The position numbers and the translations under genes are program-made. Of a stretch of DNA of 64,000 nt, positions 53,204-62,775 are shown one piece after another. The first letter of the stretch is position 1; every line of letters starts with the position of its first letter. The notes under the pieces were generated by a model. That model did no database searches. It was not told the DNA's origin and worked only from the letters and a program-made list of their open reading frames with translations. The stretch is from positions 248,001 through 312,000 of the forward strand of contig NZ_FOJJ01000012.1 in the NCBI RefSeq assembly GCF_900111775.1, in the 5' to 3' direction. The DNA is from Desulfuromonas acetexigens (GTDB lineage: Bacteria; Desulfobacterota; Desulfuromonadia; Desulfuromonadales; Trichloromonadaceae).

Positions 53204-54556
53204 ATGCAGAACAAGATCCTGTTGCCGGAAGACCGCATCCCCAAATACTGGTACAATGTCATTCCCGACATGCCGGGCCCGCTGGCGCCGGTCATTCATC
53301 CCGGGACGATGCAGCCGGTCAAGCCGGAGGATCTGCTGCCGATCTTCCCCATGCCCCTGATTGAGCAGGAAGTTTCCCAGCAGCGCTGGATCGAGATTCC
53401 CGAGCCGGTGCGGGAGATTTTCCGGATCTGGCGTCCCTCCCCCCTCTTTCGTGCGCATCGCTTGGAGAAAGCCCTCGGCACCCCGGCGAAGATCTACTAC
53501 AAGTACGAAGGTGTTTCCCCGGCCGGTTCGCACAAGCCGAACAGCGCCGTGCCCCAGGCCTATTTCAATAAGATCTCCGGGACCAAGCGCATCGCCACCG
53601 AAACCGGCGCCGGGCAGTGGGGGTGTTCCATCGCCCTGGCCTGCCAGATGTTCGGTCTGGAGTGCACTGTCTACATGGTCAAGGTTTCCTTCGCGCAGAA
53701 GCCTTACCGCAAGAGTATGATGCAGCTCTGGGGGGCGAACGTCATCCCTTCGCCGTCGGACCAGACCAACGCCGGCCGCGCCATGCTCGCCAAGGATCCG
53801 GAGAACGGCGGTTCCCTCGGCCTGGCCATCAGCGAGGCGGTGGAGGATGCCGTTTCCCGCGAGGATACCCGCTACGCCCTGGGAAGCGTCCTCAACCACG
53901 TCTGTCTGCATCAGACGATCATCGGCCTTGAGGCCAAGGAGCAGATGGCCATCGCCGGGGATTATCCCGATGTCGTCATCGGCTGTCACGGCGGCGGTTC
54001 CAACTTTGCCGGGATCGGCTTCCCCTTTGTCGCCGACAAGGCCAATGGCAAGCAGGTGCGGGTGCTGGCGGTAGAACCGGCGAGCTGCCCGACTCTGACC
54101 CGGGGTGTCTATGCCTTCGATTATGGCGACACCGCCAAGATGGCGCCGGTGGCGAAGATGTACACCCTCGGCCATGACTTCATGCCGCCGGGTATCCACG
54201 CCGGCGGTCTGCGTTACCACGGCGCTTCCCCCCTGGTTTCCCAGTTGCTCGCCGCCGGGGTGATCGAGGCCAAGGCGGTGCATCAGCTCGCCTGCTTCGA
54301 CGCGGCGGTCCTCTTCTCGCGCACCGAGGGGATCATCCCCGCCCCCGAGTCGAGTCACGCTATTCGCGGTGCCATCGACGAGGCCTTGCAGGCCAAGGAA
54401 GAAGGGAAGGAAAAGACCATACTCTTCAATCTCTCCGGCCACGGCCATGTCGACATGACCGCTTACGACGACTTCTTCGCCGGCAAGCTCACCGACTACG
54501 AATATCCGACCGAGGCGATCAAGGAGTCCCTCTCCCAGCTGCCAAAGGTGGATTAG
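53204..54556 (+). CDS. trpB2: Tryptophan synthase beta chain, TrpB2 type
   Basis: 450 residues, the long TrpB-like form (TrpB2), not the 400-residue TrpB1. The PLP lysine is in [31 protein letters not shown] and [15 protein letters not shown] (phosphate-binding glycines) are present. TrpB2 makes tryptophan from indole and serine, often without TrpA. The ATG at 53204 has AAGGAG; an in-frame ATG at 53120 runs through the palindrome and is rejected. No trpA follows. Confidence 0.94.
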   Translation: MQNKILLPEDRIPKYWYNVIPDMPGPLAPVIHPGTMQPVKPEDLLPIFPMPLIEQEVSQQRWIEIPEPVREIFRIWRPSPLFRAHRLEKALGTPAKIYYKYEGVSPAGSHKPNSAVPQAYFNKISGTKRIATETGAGQWGCSIALACQMFGLECTVYMVKVSFAQKPYRKSMMQLWGANVIPSPSDQTNAGRAMLAKDPENGGSLGLAISEAVEDAVSREDTRYALGSVLNHVCLHQTIIGLEAKEQMAIAGDYPDVVIGCHGGGSNFAGIGFPFVADKANGKQVRVLAVEPASCPTLTRGVYAFDYGDTAKMAPVAKMYTLGHDFMPPGIHAGGLRYHGASPLVSQLLAAGVIEAKAVHQLACFDAAVLFSRTEGIIPAPESSHAIRGAIDEALQAKEEGKEKTILFNLSGHGHVDMTAYDDFFAGKLTDYEYPTEAIKESLSQLPKVD

Positions 54557-54570
54557 GCAAAGATGTTCGT

Positions 54571-54595
54571 AGGGGTGATCCTTGTGATCGCCCCT
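54571..54595. repeat. REP-like hairpin between trpB2 and trpF
   Basis: AGGGGTGATC and GATCGCCCCT pair with one G-U around a 5-nt loop. The arm ending CGCCCCT resembles the other palindromes of this window. It ends 14 bp before the trpF start. Confidence 0.6.
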
Positions 54596-54608
54596 GCCGG
54601 GGTGACAG

Positions 54609-55223
54609 ATGATCAGGATCAAGATCTGCGGCCTCACCCATGTCGACGACGCCCTGCAGGCCTGTGCCTGCGGGGCGGACGCGCTGGGGCTGGTTTTCTA
54701 TGAAAAGAGTCCCCGGTGTGTCACCAGGGAGCAGGCGCGGGCGATCGTCGCCGCGCTGCCCCCCTTCGTGACCACGGTCGGGCTCTTTGTCAACGAGAGT
54801 CCGGAAACGATCCGCGAGATCGTCGACTTCTGCGGGCTGGATGTGATTCAGCTGCACGGCGACGAGGGACCGGAGGCGTGCCTTTTCCCCCCTCATCGGG
54901 TGCTCAAGGCGCTGCGGGTTCGGGGGGAGGAGAGCCTGGCCGGAGTCGAGCATTTTTCCGTTTCCGCGCTCTTGCTCGATGCCTGGCATCCGGACAGCTA
55001 TGGCGGCACCGGCCAACTCGGCGACTGGAAACTGGCGGCCCGTCTCGCCGCCGAACGCCCGGTCATTCTCGCCGGCGGACTCAATCCGGAGAATGTCGCC
55101 GAGGCGATCCGCCAGGTGCGCCCTTACGGCGTCGACGTCTCCAGCGGTGTCGAAAGCTCCCCGGGGCGCAAGGACCCGGCGCTGGTCGCGGCATTCATTC
55201 GGAATGCACGCGCCGCTCTTTAA
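54609..55223 (+). CDS. trpF: Phosphoribosylanthranilate isomerase
   Basis: 204 residues, TIM barrel. MIRIKICGLTHVDDA holds the catalytic Cys, GLFVNES and IQLHGDEGPE the family blocks, LLLDAW the catalytic Asp, and GGLNPENV and GVDVSSGVESSPGRKD the phosphate-binding end. It completes the pathway from chorismate to indole-glycerol phosphate in this operon. The stop is 12 bp before the helicase gene, suggesting read-through. Confidence 0.97.
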   Translation: MIRIKICGLTHVDDALQACACGADALGLVFYEKSPRCVTREQARAIVAALPPFVTTVGLFVNESPETIREIVDFCGLDVIQLHGDEGPEACLFPPHRVLKALRVRGEESLAGVEHFSVSALLLDAWHPDSYGGTGQLGDWKLAARLAAERPVILAGGLNPENVAEAIRQVRPYGVDVSSGVESSPGRKDPALVAAFIRNARAAL

Positions 55224-55235
55224 CGAAAGGAAACC

Positions 55236-56507
55236 ATGAAATTCACCGAACTGAATCTGCCCGAAGCGGTCCTCAAAGGGGTCGCCGAGGTCGGCTTCAC
55301 CGAACTCACGCCGGTGCAGGAAGAAACCATCCCCATCGCCCTCTCCGGCAAGGATGTGGCGGCCCAGGCCCAAACCGGCACTGGCAAGACCGCCGCCTTC
55401 CTCGTCTCCCTCTTTACCCGGCTGCTGACCAGTGGCAAACGCACCAGCAACAACCCCCGCGCCCTGATCATGGCGCCGACGCGCGAACTGGTGGTGCAGA
55501 TTGTCGAGGATGCCAAGGGACTCGGGGCTCACTGCCCGATCAAGGTGCAGGCGATCTTCGGCGGCATGGATTACGACAAGCAGCGCCAGGCCCTGAAGGA
55601 TGGTGTCGACATCATCGTCGCCACCCCGGGGCGGCTCATCGACTATGCCAAGCAGCGGGTCTTTACCTTCGACCGCATCGAGGCACTGGTTATCGATGAA
55701 GCCGACCGCATGTTCGACATGGGCTTCATCAAGGACCTGCGCTATATCCTGCGCAAGCTCCCGGATTTCGAACACCGCCAGACCATGCTCTTTTCCGCCA
55801 CCCTGTCCCCACGGGTGCGCGAGCTGGCCTACGAGTTCATGGATCTGGCGGAGCGGGTCGAAATCCTGCCCGAACAGGTCACCGCCGAACGGGTCGAGCA
55901 GTTGCTCTATCATGCCTCCCGACGGGAAAAATTCCCGCTGCTGATGGGATTGCTCAAGAAGGAGTTGGACGCCGAACGGGTCCTGGTTTTCGTCAATACC
56001 AAGCGGGAAGCCGAATATCTCACCGAGCGCCTCAAGGCCAACGATCTGAAAGCGGCGGTGATTTCCGGCGATATTCCGCAGAACAAGCGGATGCGCATCC
56101 TCGCCGACTTCAAGGAGGGCAAGTTGACCTTTCTGGTGGCGACCGACGTCGCCTCCCGGGGGATTCATATCGATGCCGTGAGCCACGTCATCAACTACGA
56201 CCTGCCCCAGGATCCAGAGGATTACGTCCATCGCATCGGCCGCACCGCCCGGGCCGGCGCCCTCGGCAAGGCGATCAGCTTCGCCGACGAGGATCTGGTC
56301 TTCCATCTGCCCGATATCGAGGAATATATCGGCCGAAAGATTCCCAGCCGGTTTCCCGAGGAGGATGATTTCTTCTGGGACTACAAACGCGGCGCGCCCC
56401 GTAAAAAAGCTCCCCCGGCTCATGCCAAGCCGGCGGCGGCCGCTGCGAAGGCGAAGAAGCCTCGGCGTCGGGGCAAGCCCAGGTCCGATGGCAAGCCCTC
56501 TGCCTGA
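55236..56507 (+). CDS. DEAD-box ATP-dependent RNA helicase
   Basis: 423 residues. The Q motif (FTELTPVQEETIPIAL), AQTGTGKTAAF (Walker A), PTRELVVQ (Ia), VIDEADRMFDMGF (DEAD), SATLSP (III), VATDVASRGIHID (V) and HRIGRTARAG (VI) are all intact. The C-terminal 50 residues are a basic Lys/Ala/Arg tail, as in RhlB/RhlE-type enzymes that bind structured RNA in decay or ribosome assembly. AAAGGAAACC lies before the ATG. Which Rhl subtype it is cannot be settled by eye. Confidence 0.93.
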   Translation: MKFTELNLPEAVLKGVAEVGFTELTPVQEETIPIALSGKDVAAQAQTGTGKTAAFLVSLFTRLLTSGKRTSNNPRALIMAPTRELVVQIVEDAKGLGAHCPIKVQAIFGGMDYDKQRQALKDGVDIIVATPGRLIDYAKQRVFTFDRIEALVIDEADRMFDMGFIKDLRYILRKLPDFEHRQTMLFSATLSPRVRELAYEFMDLAERVEILPEQVTAERVEQLLYHASRREKFPLLMGLLKKELDAERVLVFVNTKREAEYLTERLKANDLKAAVISGDIPQNKRMRILADFKEGKLTFLVATDVASRGIHIDAVSHVINYDLPQDPEDYVHRIGRTARAGALGKAISFADEDLVFHLPDIEEYIGRKIPSRFPEEDDFFWDYKRGAPRKKAPPAHAKPAAAAAKAKKPRRRGKPRSDGKPSA

Positions 56508-56523
56508 ACCGGAAAGGGGTGGC

Positions 56524-57204
56524 ATGGATAAGGCTTTTGTCGAGCGGGTGGCGAGCTGTCGCCGCTGCCCGCGTCTCGTCGACTATCTGAGTGCCCTGCC
56601 GCCGAAGGGGGGGCGTGGTCGGGAGGATTACTGGAACCGGCCAGTGCCCGGCTTCGGCGATCCCCAGGCGCGGGTGCTGCTGGTCGGGCTGGCCCCCGGC
56701 GCCCACGGCGCCAATCGCACCGGGCGCCCCTTCACCGGCGACGGCGCCGGGGATTTCATGTATCCCCTGCTGCATCAAGCCGGATTCGCCAATCGCCCGG
56801 AGGTTTCCGACCTCGGTGACGGGCTGCGCCTGACCGATCTCTACATCAGCAACGCGGTCAAATGCGCGCCGCCGGAGAATAAGCCGCTGCCTGTTGAATT
56901 TGACCAGTGTCGCCCCTTCCTGGCGGCGGAGCTGGCCGCTTTGCCCCGACTCAAGGTGGTACTGGCCCTTGGTCAAGGGGCCTTCGTCAGCTGCCTGCGT
57001 CTTTTTAAGGAAGCGGGGCTGGTCGCCCGGCTCTCCGATTGCCCCTTTGGCCACGGCGCCGCCTATCCCTTAAGCAACGGTCTGACCCTGGTCGCCAGTT
57101 ACCATACCAGCCGTTACAATGTTCAGACCAGGCGGATCGATGCGCCCATGTTTCTTGATTTGCTGGCTCAGGTTCGGGAGCTTGCGCTCCGAGAAAACGG
57201 TTGA
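56524..57204 (+). CDS. Family 5 (UDGb-like) uracil-DNA glycosylase
   Basis: 226 residues. ASCRRCPRLV supplies iron-sulfur cysteines, VLLVGLAPGAHGANRTGRPF is the active-site motif A of family 5 (GLAPGAHG, with Ala where other families have a polar residue), NAVKCAPPENKP holds another cluster Cys, and SYHTSRYNVQTRR motif B the catalytic His region. It removes uracil and some other deaminated bases from DNA. The ATG at 56524 follows GGGGTGGC; it lies 16 bp after the helicase gene. Confidence 0.93.
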   Translation: MDKAFVERVASCRRCPRLVDYLSALPPKGGRGREDYWNRPVPGFGDPQARVLLVGLAPGAHGANRTGRPFTGDGAGDFMYPLLHQAGFANRPEVSDLGDGLRLTDLYISNAVKCAPPENKPLPVEFDQCRPFLAAELAALPRLKVVLALGQGAFVSCLRLFKEAGLVARLSDCPFGHGAAYPLSNGLTLVASYHTSRYNVQTRRIDAPMFLDLLAQVRELALRENG

Positions 57205-57364
57205 AATGGAGCAAGGCTTCGATTAATGTAGGGAATTCGTTCTGGCACAAGGTGCGACCAGCGCCTGCCTCGCCTTGGGCGAACTCGCGGAAACGGCATT
57301 TTACGCCGCCTTTCGAACCGTTCGACGAGCTCACGCCGAAACTCAATCATCACGAGGTAGACAT

Positions 57365-58210
57365 ATGTCCTGGTTCAAGCGCTCCAAGGCGCCCATCGCC
57401 GAAGTGGAATCGAAAAAAGTCCAGATGCCCGAAGGGGTCTGGACCAAATGCAAGAACTGCAACGAGATCATCTACACCAAGGAAGTTGAGCGCAACCTCA
57501 ACGTCTGTCCCAAGTGCGACTACCACTTCCGCATCTCCGCCCGGGAGCGGATCAGTCTCGTGATCGACCAGGGCTCCTTCGCCGAGATGGATGCCGCCAT
57601 GGAGTCCGTGGACTTTCTCGATTTCAAGGATTCCAAGCGCTACAAGGACCGGATTCGCGCCGCCGTCAAAAAGAGCAGCGGCGACGCGGTGATCTGCGGC
57701 AAGGGGACGATCGAAGGTCTGCCGGTGGCCATTGCCGTTTTTGACTTTGGTTTCATGGGGGGGAGCATGGGGTCGGTGGTCGGGGAGAAGATCACCCGGG
57801 TCATCGAGCTGGGATTGGAAAAACGCTGTCCGGTCCTCATCTTCTCCTCTTCCGGCGGGGCGCGCATGCAGGAAAGTATCCTTTCCCTGATGCAGATGGC
57901 CAAGACCAGCGCCGCCCTGGCCAAGCTGAAAAAGGCCGGATTGCCTTTCATTTCGGTTCTGACCGATCCGACCACCGGCGGGGTGACCGCCAGTTTCGCC
58001 ATGCTCGGCGACATCAACATGGCCGAGCCCAAAGCGTTGATCGGCTTCGCCGGCCCCCGGGTCATTGAACAGACGATCCGCCAGACCCTGCCCGAAGGCT
58101 TCCAGCGCTCCGAGTATCTCCTGGAGCACGGCATGGTCGATATGATCGTCCCTCGCCAGGAAATGAAACAGCGCCTCTCCCAGATTCTGCGGATCTTCAC
58201 CAAGAGCTGA
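57365..58210 (+). CDS. accD: Acetyl-CoA carboxylase carboxyltransferase subunit beta
   Basis: 281 residues. The zinc finger [12 protein letters not shown] with CPKC sits at about residues 29-51, followed by the carboxyltransferase crotonase-like domain with [43 protein letters not shown] and [11 protein letters not shown]. With AccA it transfers carboxyl from biotin to acetyl-CoA, the first step of fatty-acid synthesis. The 160-bp gap before it has no gene. folC begins 3 bp after its stop, the usual accD-folC pair. Confidence 0.97.
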   Translation: MSWFKRSKAPIAEVESKKVQMPEGVWTKCKNCNEIIYTKEVERNLNVCPKCDYHFRISARERISLVIDQGSFAEMDAAMESVDFLDFKDSKRYKDRIRAAVKKSSGDAVICGKGTIEGLPVAIAVFDFGFMGGSMGSVVGEKITRVIELGLEKRCPVLIFSSSGGARMQESILSLMQMAKTSAALAKLKKAGLPFISVLTDPTTGGVTASFAMLGDINMAEPKALIGFAGPRVIEQTIRQTLPEGFQRSEYLLEHGMVDMIVPRQEMKQRLSQILRIFTKS

Positions 58211-58213
58211 TCC

Positions 58214-59497
58214 GTGGCCTACCGGGAGAGTCTCGATTACCTCTACGGGTTGCAGAAATTCGGCATCAAGCTGGGGTTAGAGAATATCCGCACCCTGCTC
58301 GACCGGCTCGGGCATCCCGAGTGCGCCTACGGCGTCATCCATGTCGCCGGCAGCAACGGCAAAGGTTCGGTCTGCGCCTACCTGGACCGGATCCTGCGGG
58401 AAGCGGGGTTGCGGGTCGGACTCTACACCTCCCCCCATCTTCATTCCTTCACTGAACGCATCCGGGTAAACGGCGTCCCCATCGAGGAAAAGCAGGTAGC
58501 GGACTACACCGAGGAATTGCGCAGGGTTGCCGGGAATCTGCCGAGCACCTTCTTCGAGTTCACCACGGCCATGGCTCTGCTCCATTTTCAGCGGGAACGG
58601 GTCGATTTCGCGGTCCTGGAGACGGGCATGGGTGGCCGCCTCGACGCCACCAATGCCGTCGACTCCCCCCAGGTGACGGTCATCACCTCGATCTGCCGCG
58701 ATCATGCCGGGCATCTCGGTGATGATTTGGCAACCATCGCCGGGGAAAAGGGGGGGATCATCAAGTCCGGCGTCCCCCTGGTTCTGGGACGGCAGGCTCC
58801 CGAGGCCGAGCGGGTGCTTCGTGACCTGGCTCGAGAGAAGCAGGCCCCGGTCCGCGATGTCGGCAGCGTGCTCGGGCCCGAGGGGGATGACGACCCTTTG
58901 GCTTGGCACGGATGCCACTGGGTGCTGGAGGGTCTACGCCCCGGCCTCCTTGGCGACCATCAACGGGAGAACCTGACCCTGGCTCTGGGGGCGGCGGAGA
59001 TCCTGGCCGAACAAGGGGTGCCTCTGACGCCGACGGTCGCTCGTGCCGGAATTGCCAAAACGCGCTGGCCCGGCCGCCTGGAGTGGTGGGGTGGGCAGCG
59101 GCGGATTTTGCTTGACGGCGCCCACAACGAGGGGGGGGCGGCGGTGCTTGCCGACTATCTGCGTCATCTTTCGCCCCGTACCGTCCGCTGGGTTGTCGGG
59201 CTGAAAGGGGACAAGGAGGCCTCGGCGATCCTTTCTCCACTTTTGCCTTGGGTTACGGAGCTCTATTGCACCTCGCCGCCGGTCGAGGAAGCGGTGCCAC
59301 CGGAGGCTCTAGCTCGGCTGGGCCGGGACGCCGGCCGCCCGGCACGGGTCTTTTCTTGCTGCGCGGAGGCGTTGGCCGCCGCTCTCAAGGAGCAGCGCCC
59401 GGGGGAGATCGTTTTGGTCGCCGGTTCCCTCTTTCTGGTTGCGGCCGCCCGGGAATATCTGGCCGGAGACAGTCCGATGGCGGATCCCCTGTTATGA
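58214..59497 (+). CDS. folC: Bifunctional folylpolyglutamate/dihydrofolate synthase
   Basis: 427 residues, starting with GTG at 58214. Mur-ligase-like: HVAGSNGKGSVCAYLDRIL (ATP loop), YTSPHLHSFTERIRVNG (omega loop), VLETGMGGRLDATN (Mg/ATP) and LLDGAHNEGGAAVLADY (C-terminal domain). It adds glutamate to folates. No strong ribosome site is seen, in line with coupling to the accD stop 3 bp away. A TGATAA double stop ends it, and lptD follows after about 50 bp. Confidence 0.95.
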   Translation: MAYRESLDYLYGLQKFGIKLGLENIRTLLDRLGHPECAYGVIHVAGSNGKGSVCAYLDRILREAGLRVGLYTSPHLHSFTERIRVNGVPIEEKQVADYTEELRRVAGNLPSTFFEFTTAMALLHFQRERVDFAVLETGMGGRLDATNAVDSPQVTVITSICRDHAGHLGDDLATIAGEKGGIIKSGVPLVLGRQAPEAERVLRDLAREKQAPVRDVGSVLGPEGDDDPLAWHGCHWVLEGLRPGLLGDHQRENLTLALGAAEILAEQGVPLTPTVARAGIAKTRWPGRLEWWGGQRRILLDGAHNEGGAAVLADYLRHLSPRTVRWVVGLKGDKEASAILSPLLPWVTELYCTSPPVEEAVPPEALARLGRDAGRPARVFSCCAEALAAALKEQRPGEIVLVAGSLFLVAAAREYLAGDSPMADPLL

Positions 59498-59549
59498 TGA
59501 TAACTGAATCCACCTGTGGGTTTTCCTTGGTAAAGGATCCTTTGCTGTG

Positions 59550-62537
59550 ATGCGAGTCAGGCTGCTGTTTCTGTTGTTCATGATCTTTTGCTGGGTGGCG
59601 CCGGTTCAGGCACGCCTCACCTTCGGGGTCGTGCCCAAGGCGACCCATTTTTTCCCTTCCCTGGAAGAGGCCCAGGTCTTGGCCGACTACCTTTCTCGGC
59701 GGCTTGGTGAAGAAGTGGAAGTGCGGGAGTTTCAGGAGGTCACGGATCTCCATGAATGGCTGAACCGCTACCGGACCGTGGACATGGCGGCCTTTACCGT
59801 CAGTTATGTCCGTCAGCAGCAGGCGGGAGAGTTCGAGGTTTTGGCTACGGTTGTCCCCCTTTCGGCCGCTTCCGGACAGTCCACCGAGCTGGTGGTCGCC
59901 CGCCAAGGGGTACGCCGGGGTTTGCGTAATCGCCTGGAATTGGCCTTGACGGCGATGGGTGGCGATCCGGAAGGACGTCAGCTGCTCGCGGCTTCGGGCA
60001 TCTCCCACTTGGTGGGCGCCAAAGTTTCCCCCCCCGCCACAGTGATCGCGGATTATCCCCCGGCAGAAGCTCCGCCGCTTGCGGAGGAGCCCGCTGTCCC
60101 CAGTCGCTCTCTCCCTCCCATTGAAACATCCCTGCCGGCTCCTGCGACTCTCGTTACGCCGGTCACAGCTCCTTTGGTTGCGGCACCTTCGCTGGTGCAT
60201 GCTCCAGTACCGGAACCGGAGGCACTTCGGGAGTCGGTAGCGGCTGAGTCTTCCGAGGAGGCGCTCGCCGCTCCCACCGGGACCGAGGACCTCTCCCGAG
60301 CAGAGGACGTAGTCATTGCTGAGGGCGAGTCCGTTGGAGAGACTGTGATCGACGCGCCGGAAACCCCCGCTCCAGTTGCGACCTCACAAAAGCCCGCCGC
60401 CGTTTCCTCGACGGGACCGGGCCTCCAGGATCTGAGCGGTCCGGCCCCGGTCAATCTGGAGGCGGATGAGTTGAGTTATGATCGGGAGGCTTCCCTTTAC
60501 ACGGCGCGTGGGGGGGTGCGTCTGACCAAGGGGGGCGTAACCCTCGACGCGGATCAGATGCTCTTTAACGACCTGACCGGGGATGCCGACGCGACGGGAA
60601 ATGTCTATCTCACCGATCCGTCGGGAAGCCTGCGGGCGGAACAGGCCGATTACAATATGGAAACGGGAGTAGGCCGGATCCGCAGTGGCAAGGTTTTTAT
60701 CAAAGAGCACAACTTCCATCTGGCCGGCGAAGAGTTGAAGCGGATCGGCGAGCAGGATTACCAGTTGGAAAGGGGATTTTTCACCACCTGTGACGGTGAC
60801 ATCCCTTCCTGGAAGTTCGGTGCTCGGCATATCGATGTGACCCTCGGCAAATATGCCCGGGCCAGCAATGTTCTTTTCTATCTGCACGACTGGCCGGTTT
60901 TCTATCTCCCCTACATCGTCTTCCCCGCCAAAACCGAACGGGAGTCGGGCATGCTCATGCCCCGTTTCGGCTATTCGGACAAGCGTGGCGCCGAACTTTC
61001 CCTTGCTTATTATCAGGTGATCGCCCGCAATCAGGATGCGACCATCTCCGTCGATTATCTTTCCGATTTCGGTATTGGCCAAGGCGTGGAATATCGATAT
61101 ATCTTCGGCGCCGACAACGAAGGCACACTGCGCGGCTACTACGTCAACAACATCCGTGACGAGTATCTGCGGGACAAGCTCAAGGATGAACCGGATCTGG
61201 CGGACACCCTCGATGAGGATGATCGCTACGCCATGGAATGGACTCATCTCGGCACCCTGCCCGGTGACTGGACGTTGAGTGCTGATGTGGAATATGTCAG
61301 CAATCGTGACTACTTCGACGAATTCGGAACCGTCGCGGAGGAATACACCAAGGACCAGTCCGAGTCGGTGGTTTATTTGAGCCGCGACTGGAAAAACAAT
61401 ATAATTGCCGCGGAGTTCGACTATACCCAGGAATTGGAATTCGACGACGATACGACTCTGCAGCGTTTACCGGAAGTTCGCTTCGATGCCCTGCGCCGGC
61501 GTCTTGGTCAAAGCCCTTTCTTTTTCGGTTTGGCTTCGGCCTACACCTATTTCTGGCGGGAAGAAGAAGTGGTGACGGGCGATTGGGAAACCAGCAAGAT
61601 AAAGGGACAGCGACTGAATGTCCGGCCGTACCTTTCCGCTTTCTTCTCACCGTTTCCTTGGCTTGAAGTTGTTCCGGAACTAGGCTACCGCGAGCGTCTC
61701 TATGAGACGTCCTCTTCTGGTCCCGGTTCAGAGGATGCCGGCATCTACGACTTCTCGTTGCGGATGGGGACCAGTTTCTCCCGCGTGTTTCATGGTGGAC
61801 TGGGCAATTATAGGAAAATCCGCCACAGCATTGACCCGGAAGTGGTCTATTCCCATGTTCCTAACGAATCACAGGATCATTTGCCTTATTTTGATTCCCT
61901 GGACCGGATTGGGGTCGCGAATCGCGTCACTTACTCCCTGACCAATCGTTTCACTGCTCGGCTGGAGCCTCAGCCCGGGGTAGTGGAGTATCTGGAATTT
62001 CTCAATGTCCGGCTTTCGCAAAGCTACGATGTTCGACAATCCCGCCATGATCGTCAGGATGTGAATGACGTCGATCCCCTGGGGGATGTTCGGGCCGAGT
62101 TGCTCTGGTCGCCAACCCGCAATACCTTTGTCGACTTGGATGCACGGTATGATTTTCACAGCCGCAGCCTGGATGGCTTTAATGCGCGTACCGGTTTGCG
62201 GGATCAGGGAGGAAACAGCCTCTCGGTCGATTATCGCTACTCCCGGGCTGAGACCGAGTATGCCACTCAGGGGTCCGAATATGTCTCAGGGACAGCGTCC
62301 CTGGCTTTGCTTGCACCATTTTACCTTGGCTATCAGCATCGCTATGATATCCAGGATCAGGTTAGCCTCGAGAAAGTATTCGATCTGGAATATCGCTCCC
62401 AGTGCTGGAGTCTCTTTTTGACCCTGCGTGACAGGATCGATGAACGGCAGTATGTTCTGGTGTTCGCCTTGAGTGGGATCGGCAATGTTTTACGCATGGG
62501 CGGAAATTTGGGGAGTACCCAGGTCGACGAGGAATAG
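59550..62537 (+). CDS. lptD: LptD-type LPS assembly protein with extra N-terminal PhnD-like domain
   Basis: 995 residues from the ATG at 59550 (a GTG at 59547 is equally in frame; AAAGGA lies upstream). Residues 1-21 are a signal peptide. About 22-175 resembles half of a PhnD-like periplasmic binding fold (RLTFGVVPKATHFFPSLEEA, then AAFTVSYVRQQ). A Pro/Ala/Glu linker runs to about 295. The rest is LptD: a beta-jellyroll (LEADELSYDREASLYTARGG, then TLDADQMLFN) and a C-terminal barrel with LHDWPVFYLPYIVFPAKTER. It inserts LPS in the outer leaflet. Only two cysteines (TTCDGD and SQCWSLF) remain in the LptD part, against four in E. coli. Confidence 0.9.
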   Translation: MRVRLLFLLFMIFCWVAPVQARLTFGVVPKATHFFPSLEEAQVLADYLSRRLGEEVEVREFQEVTDLHEWLNRYRTVDMAAFTVSYVRQQQAGEFEVLATVVPLSAASGQSTELVVARQGVRRGLRNRLELALTAMGGDPEGRQLLAASGISHLVGAKVSPPATVIADYPPAEAPPLAEEPAVPSRSLPPIETSLPAPATLVTPVTAPLVAAPSLVHAPVPEPEALRESVAAESSEEALAAPTGTEDLSRAEDVVIAEGESVGETVIDAPETPAPVATSQKPAAVSSTGPGLQDLSGPAPVNLEADELSYDREASLYTARGGVRLTKGGVTLDADQMLFNDLTGDADATGNVYLTDPSGSLRAEQADYNMETGVGRIRSGKVFIKEHNFHLAGEELKRIGEQDYQLERGFFTTCDGDIPSWKFGARHIDVTLGKYARASNVLFYLHDWPVFYLPYIVFPAKTERESGMLMPRFGYSDKRGAELSLAYYQVIARNQDATISVDYLSDFGIGQGVEYRYIFGADNEGTLRGYYVNNIRDEYLRDKLKDEPDLADTLDEDDRYAMEWTHLGTLPGDWTLSADVEYVSNRDYFDEFGTVAEEYTKDQSESVVYLSRDWKNNIIAAEFDYTQELEFDDDTTLQRLPEVRFDALRRRLGQSPFFFGLASAYTYFWREEEVVTGDWETSKIKGQRLNVRPYLSAFFSPFPWLEVVPELGYRERLYETSSSGPGSEDAGIYDFSLRMGTSFSRVFHGGLGNYRKIRHSIDPEVVYSHVPNESQDHLPYFDSLDRIGVANRVTYSLTNRFTARLEPQPGVVEYLEFLNVRLSQSYDVRQSRHDRQDVNDVDPLGDVRAELLWSPTRNTFVDLDARYDFHSRSLDGFNARTGLRDQGGNSLSVDYRYSRAETEYATQGSEYVSGTASLALLAPFYLGYQHRYDIQDQVSLEKVFDLEYRSQCWSLFLTLRDRIDERQYVLVFALSGIGNVLRMGGNLGSTQVDEE

Positions 62538-62571
62538 TTCTTGGTGCCTGCTCACAGTAAAATGAAAACCC

Positions 62572-62597
62572 AAAACCGGCGGCAGCCGGTTTTTTTA
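62572..62597 (+). terminator. Terminator after lptD
   Basis: Stem AAAACCGGC/GCCGGTTTT with loop GGCA, followed by a T-run (seven T in all). It lies 35 nt past the lptD stop and ends the long trp-accD-folC-lptD series. Confidence 0.9.
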
Positions 62598-62616
62598 CTG
62601 CTGGGGAAATTAATTA

Positions 62617-62645
62617 TTGACGTCAAATGTTTGGGTTTGTTAATT
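62617..62645 (+). promoter_or_regulatory. Promoter of the helix-hairpin-helix protein gene
   Basis: TTGACG (62617-62622) and TTAATT (62640-62645) with a 17-bp gap, directly after the lptD terminator. The remaining 130 bp to the ATG at 62776 holds purine-rich GGAGGAAGGAGGAGG near 62702-62716 but no gene I can support. Confidence 0.6.
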
Positions 62646-62775
62646 TCTCTCCGGTGTGTTGTCGGTCTCGCTGGCGGCGGCCTGGCCGGGTTGGTTATTA
62701 TCAGGAGGAAGGAGGAGGATTGGGGTTGTTTTGGAATGCCGTGACTTCATAACCTTAATTGAGCACGAGGGAAAA

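Noticed and set aside
62541-62744. 67-codon plus-strand frame between lptD and the ComEA-like gene.
   Set aside because: It spans the lptD terminator and the next promoter and has no ribosome site.
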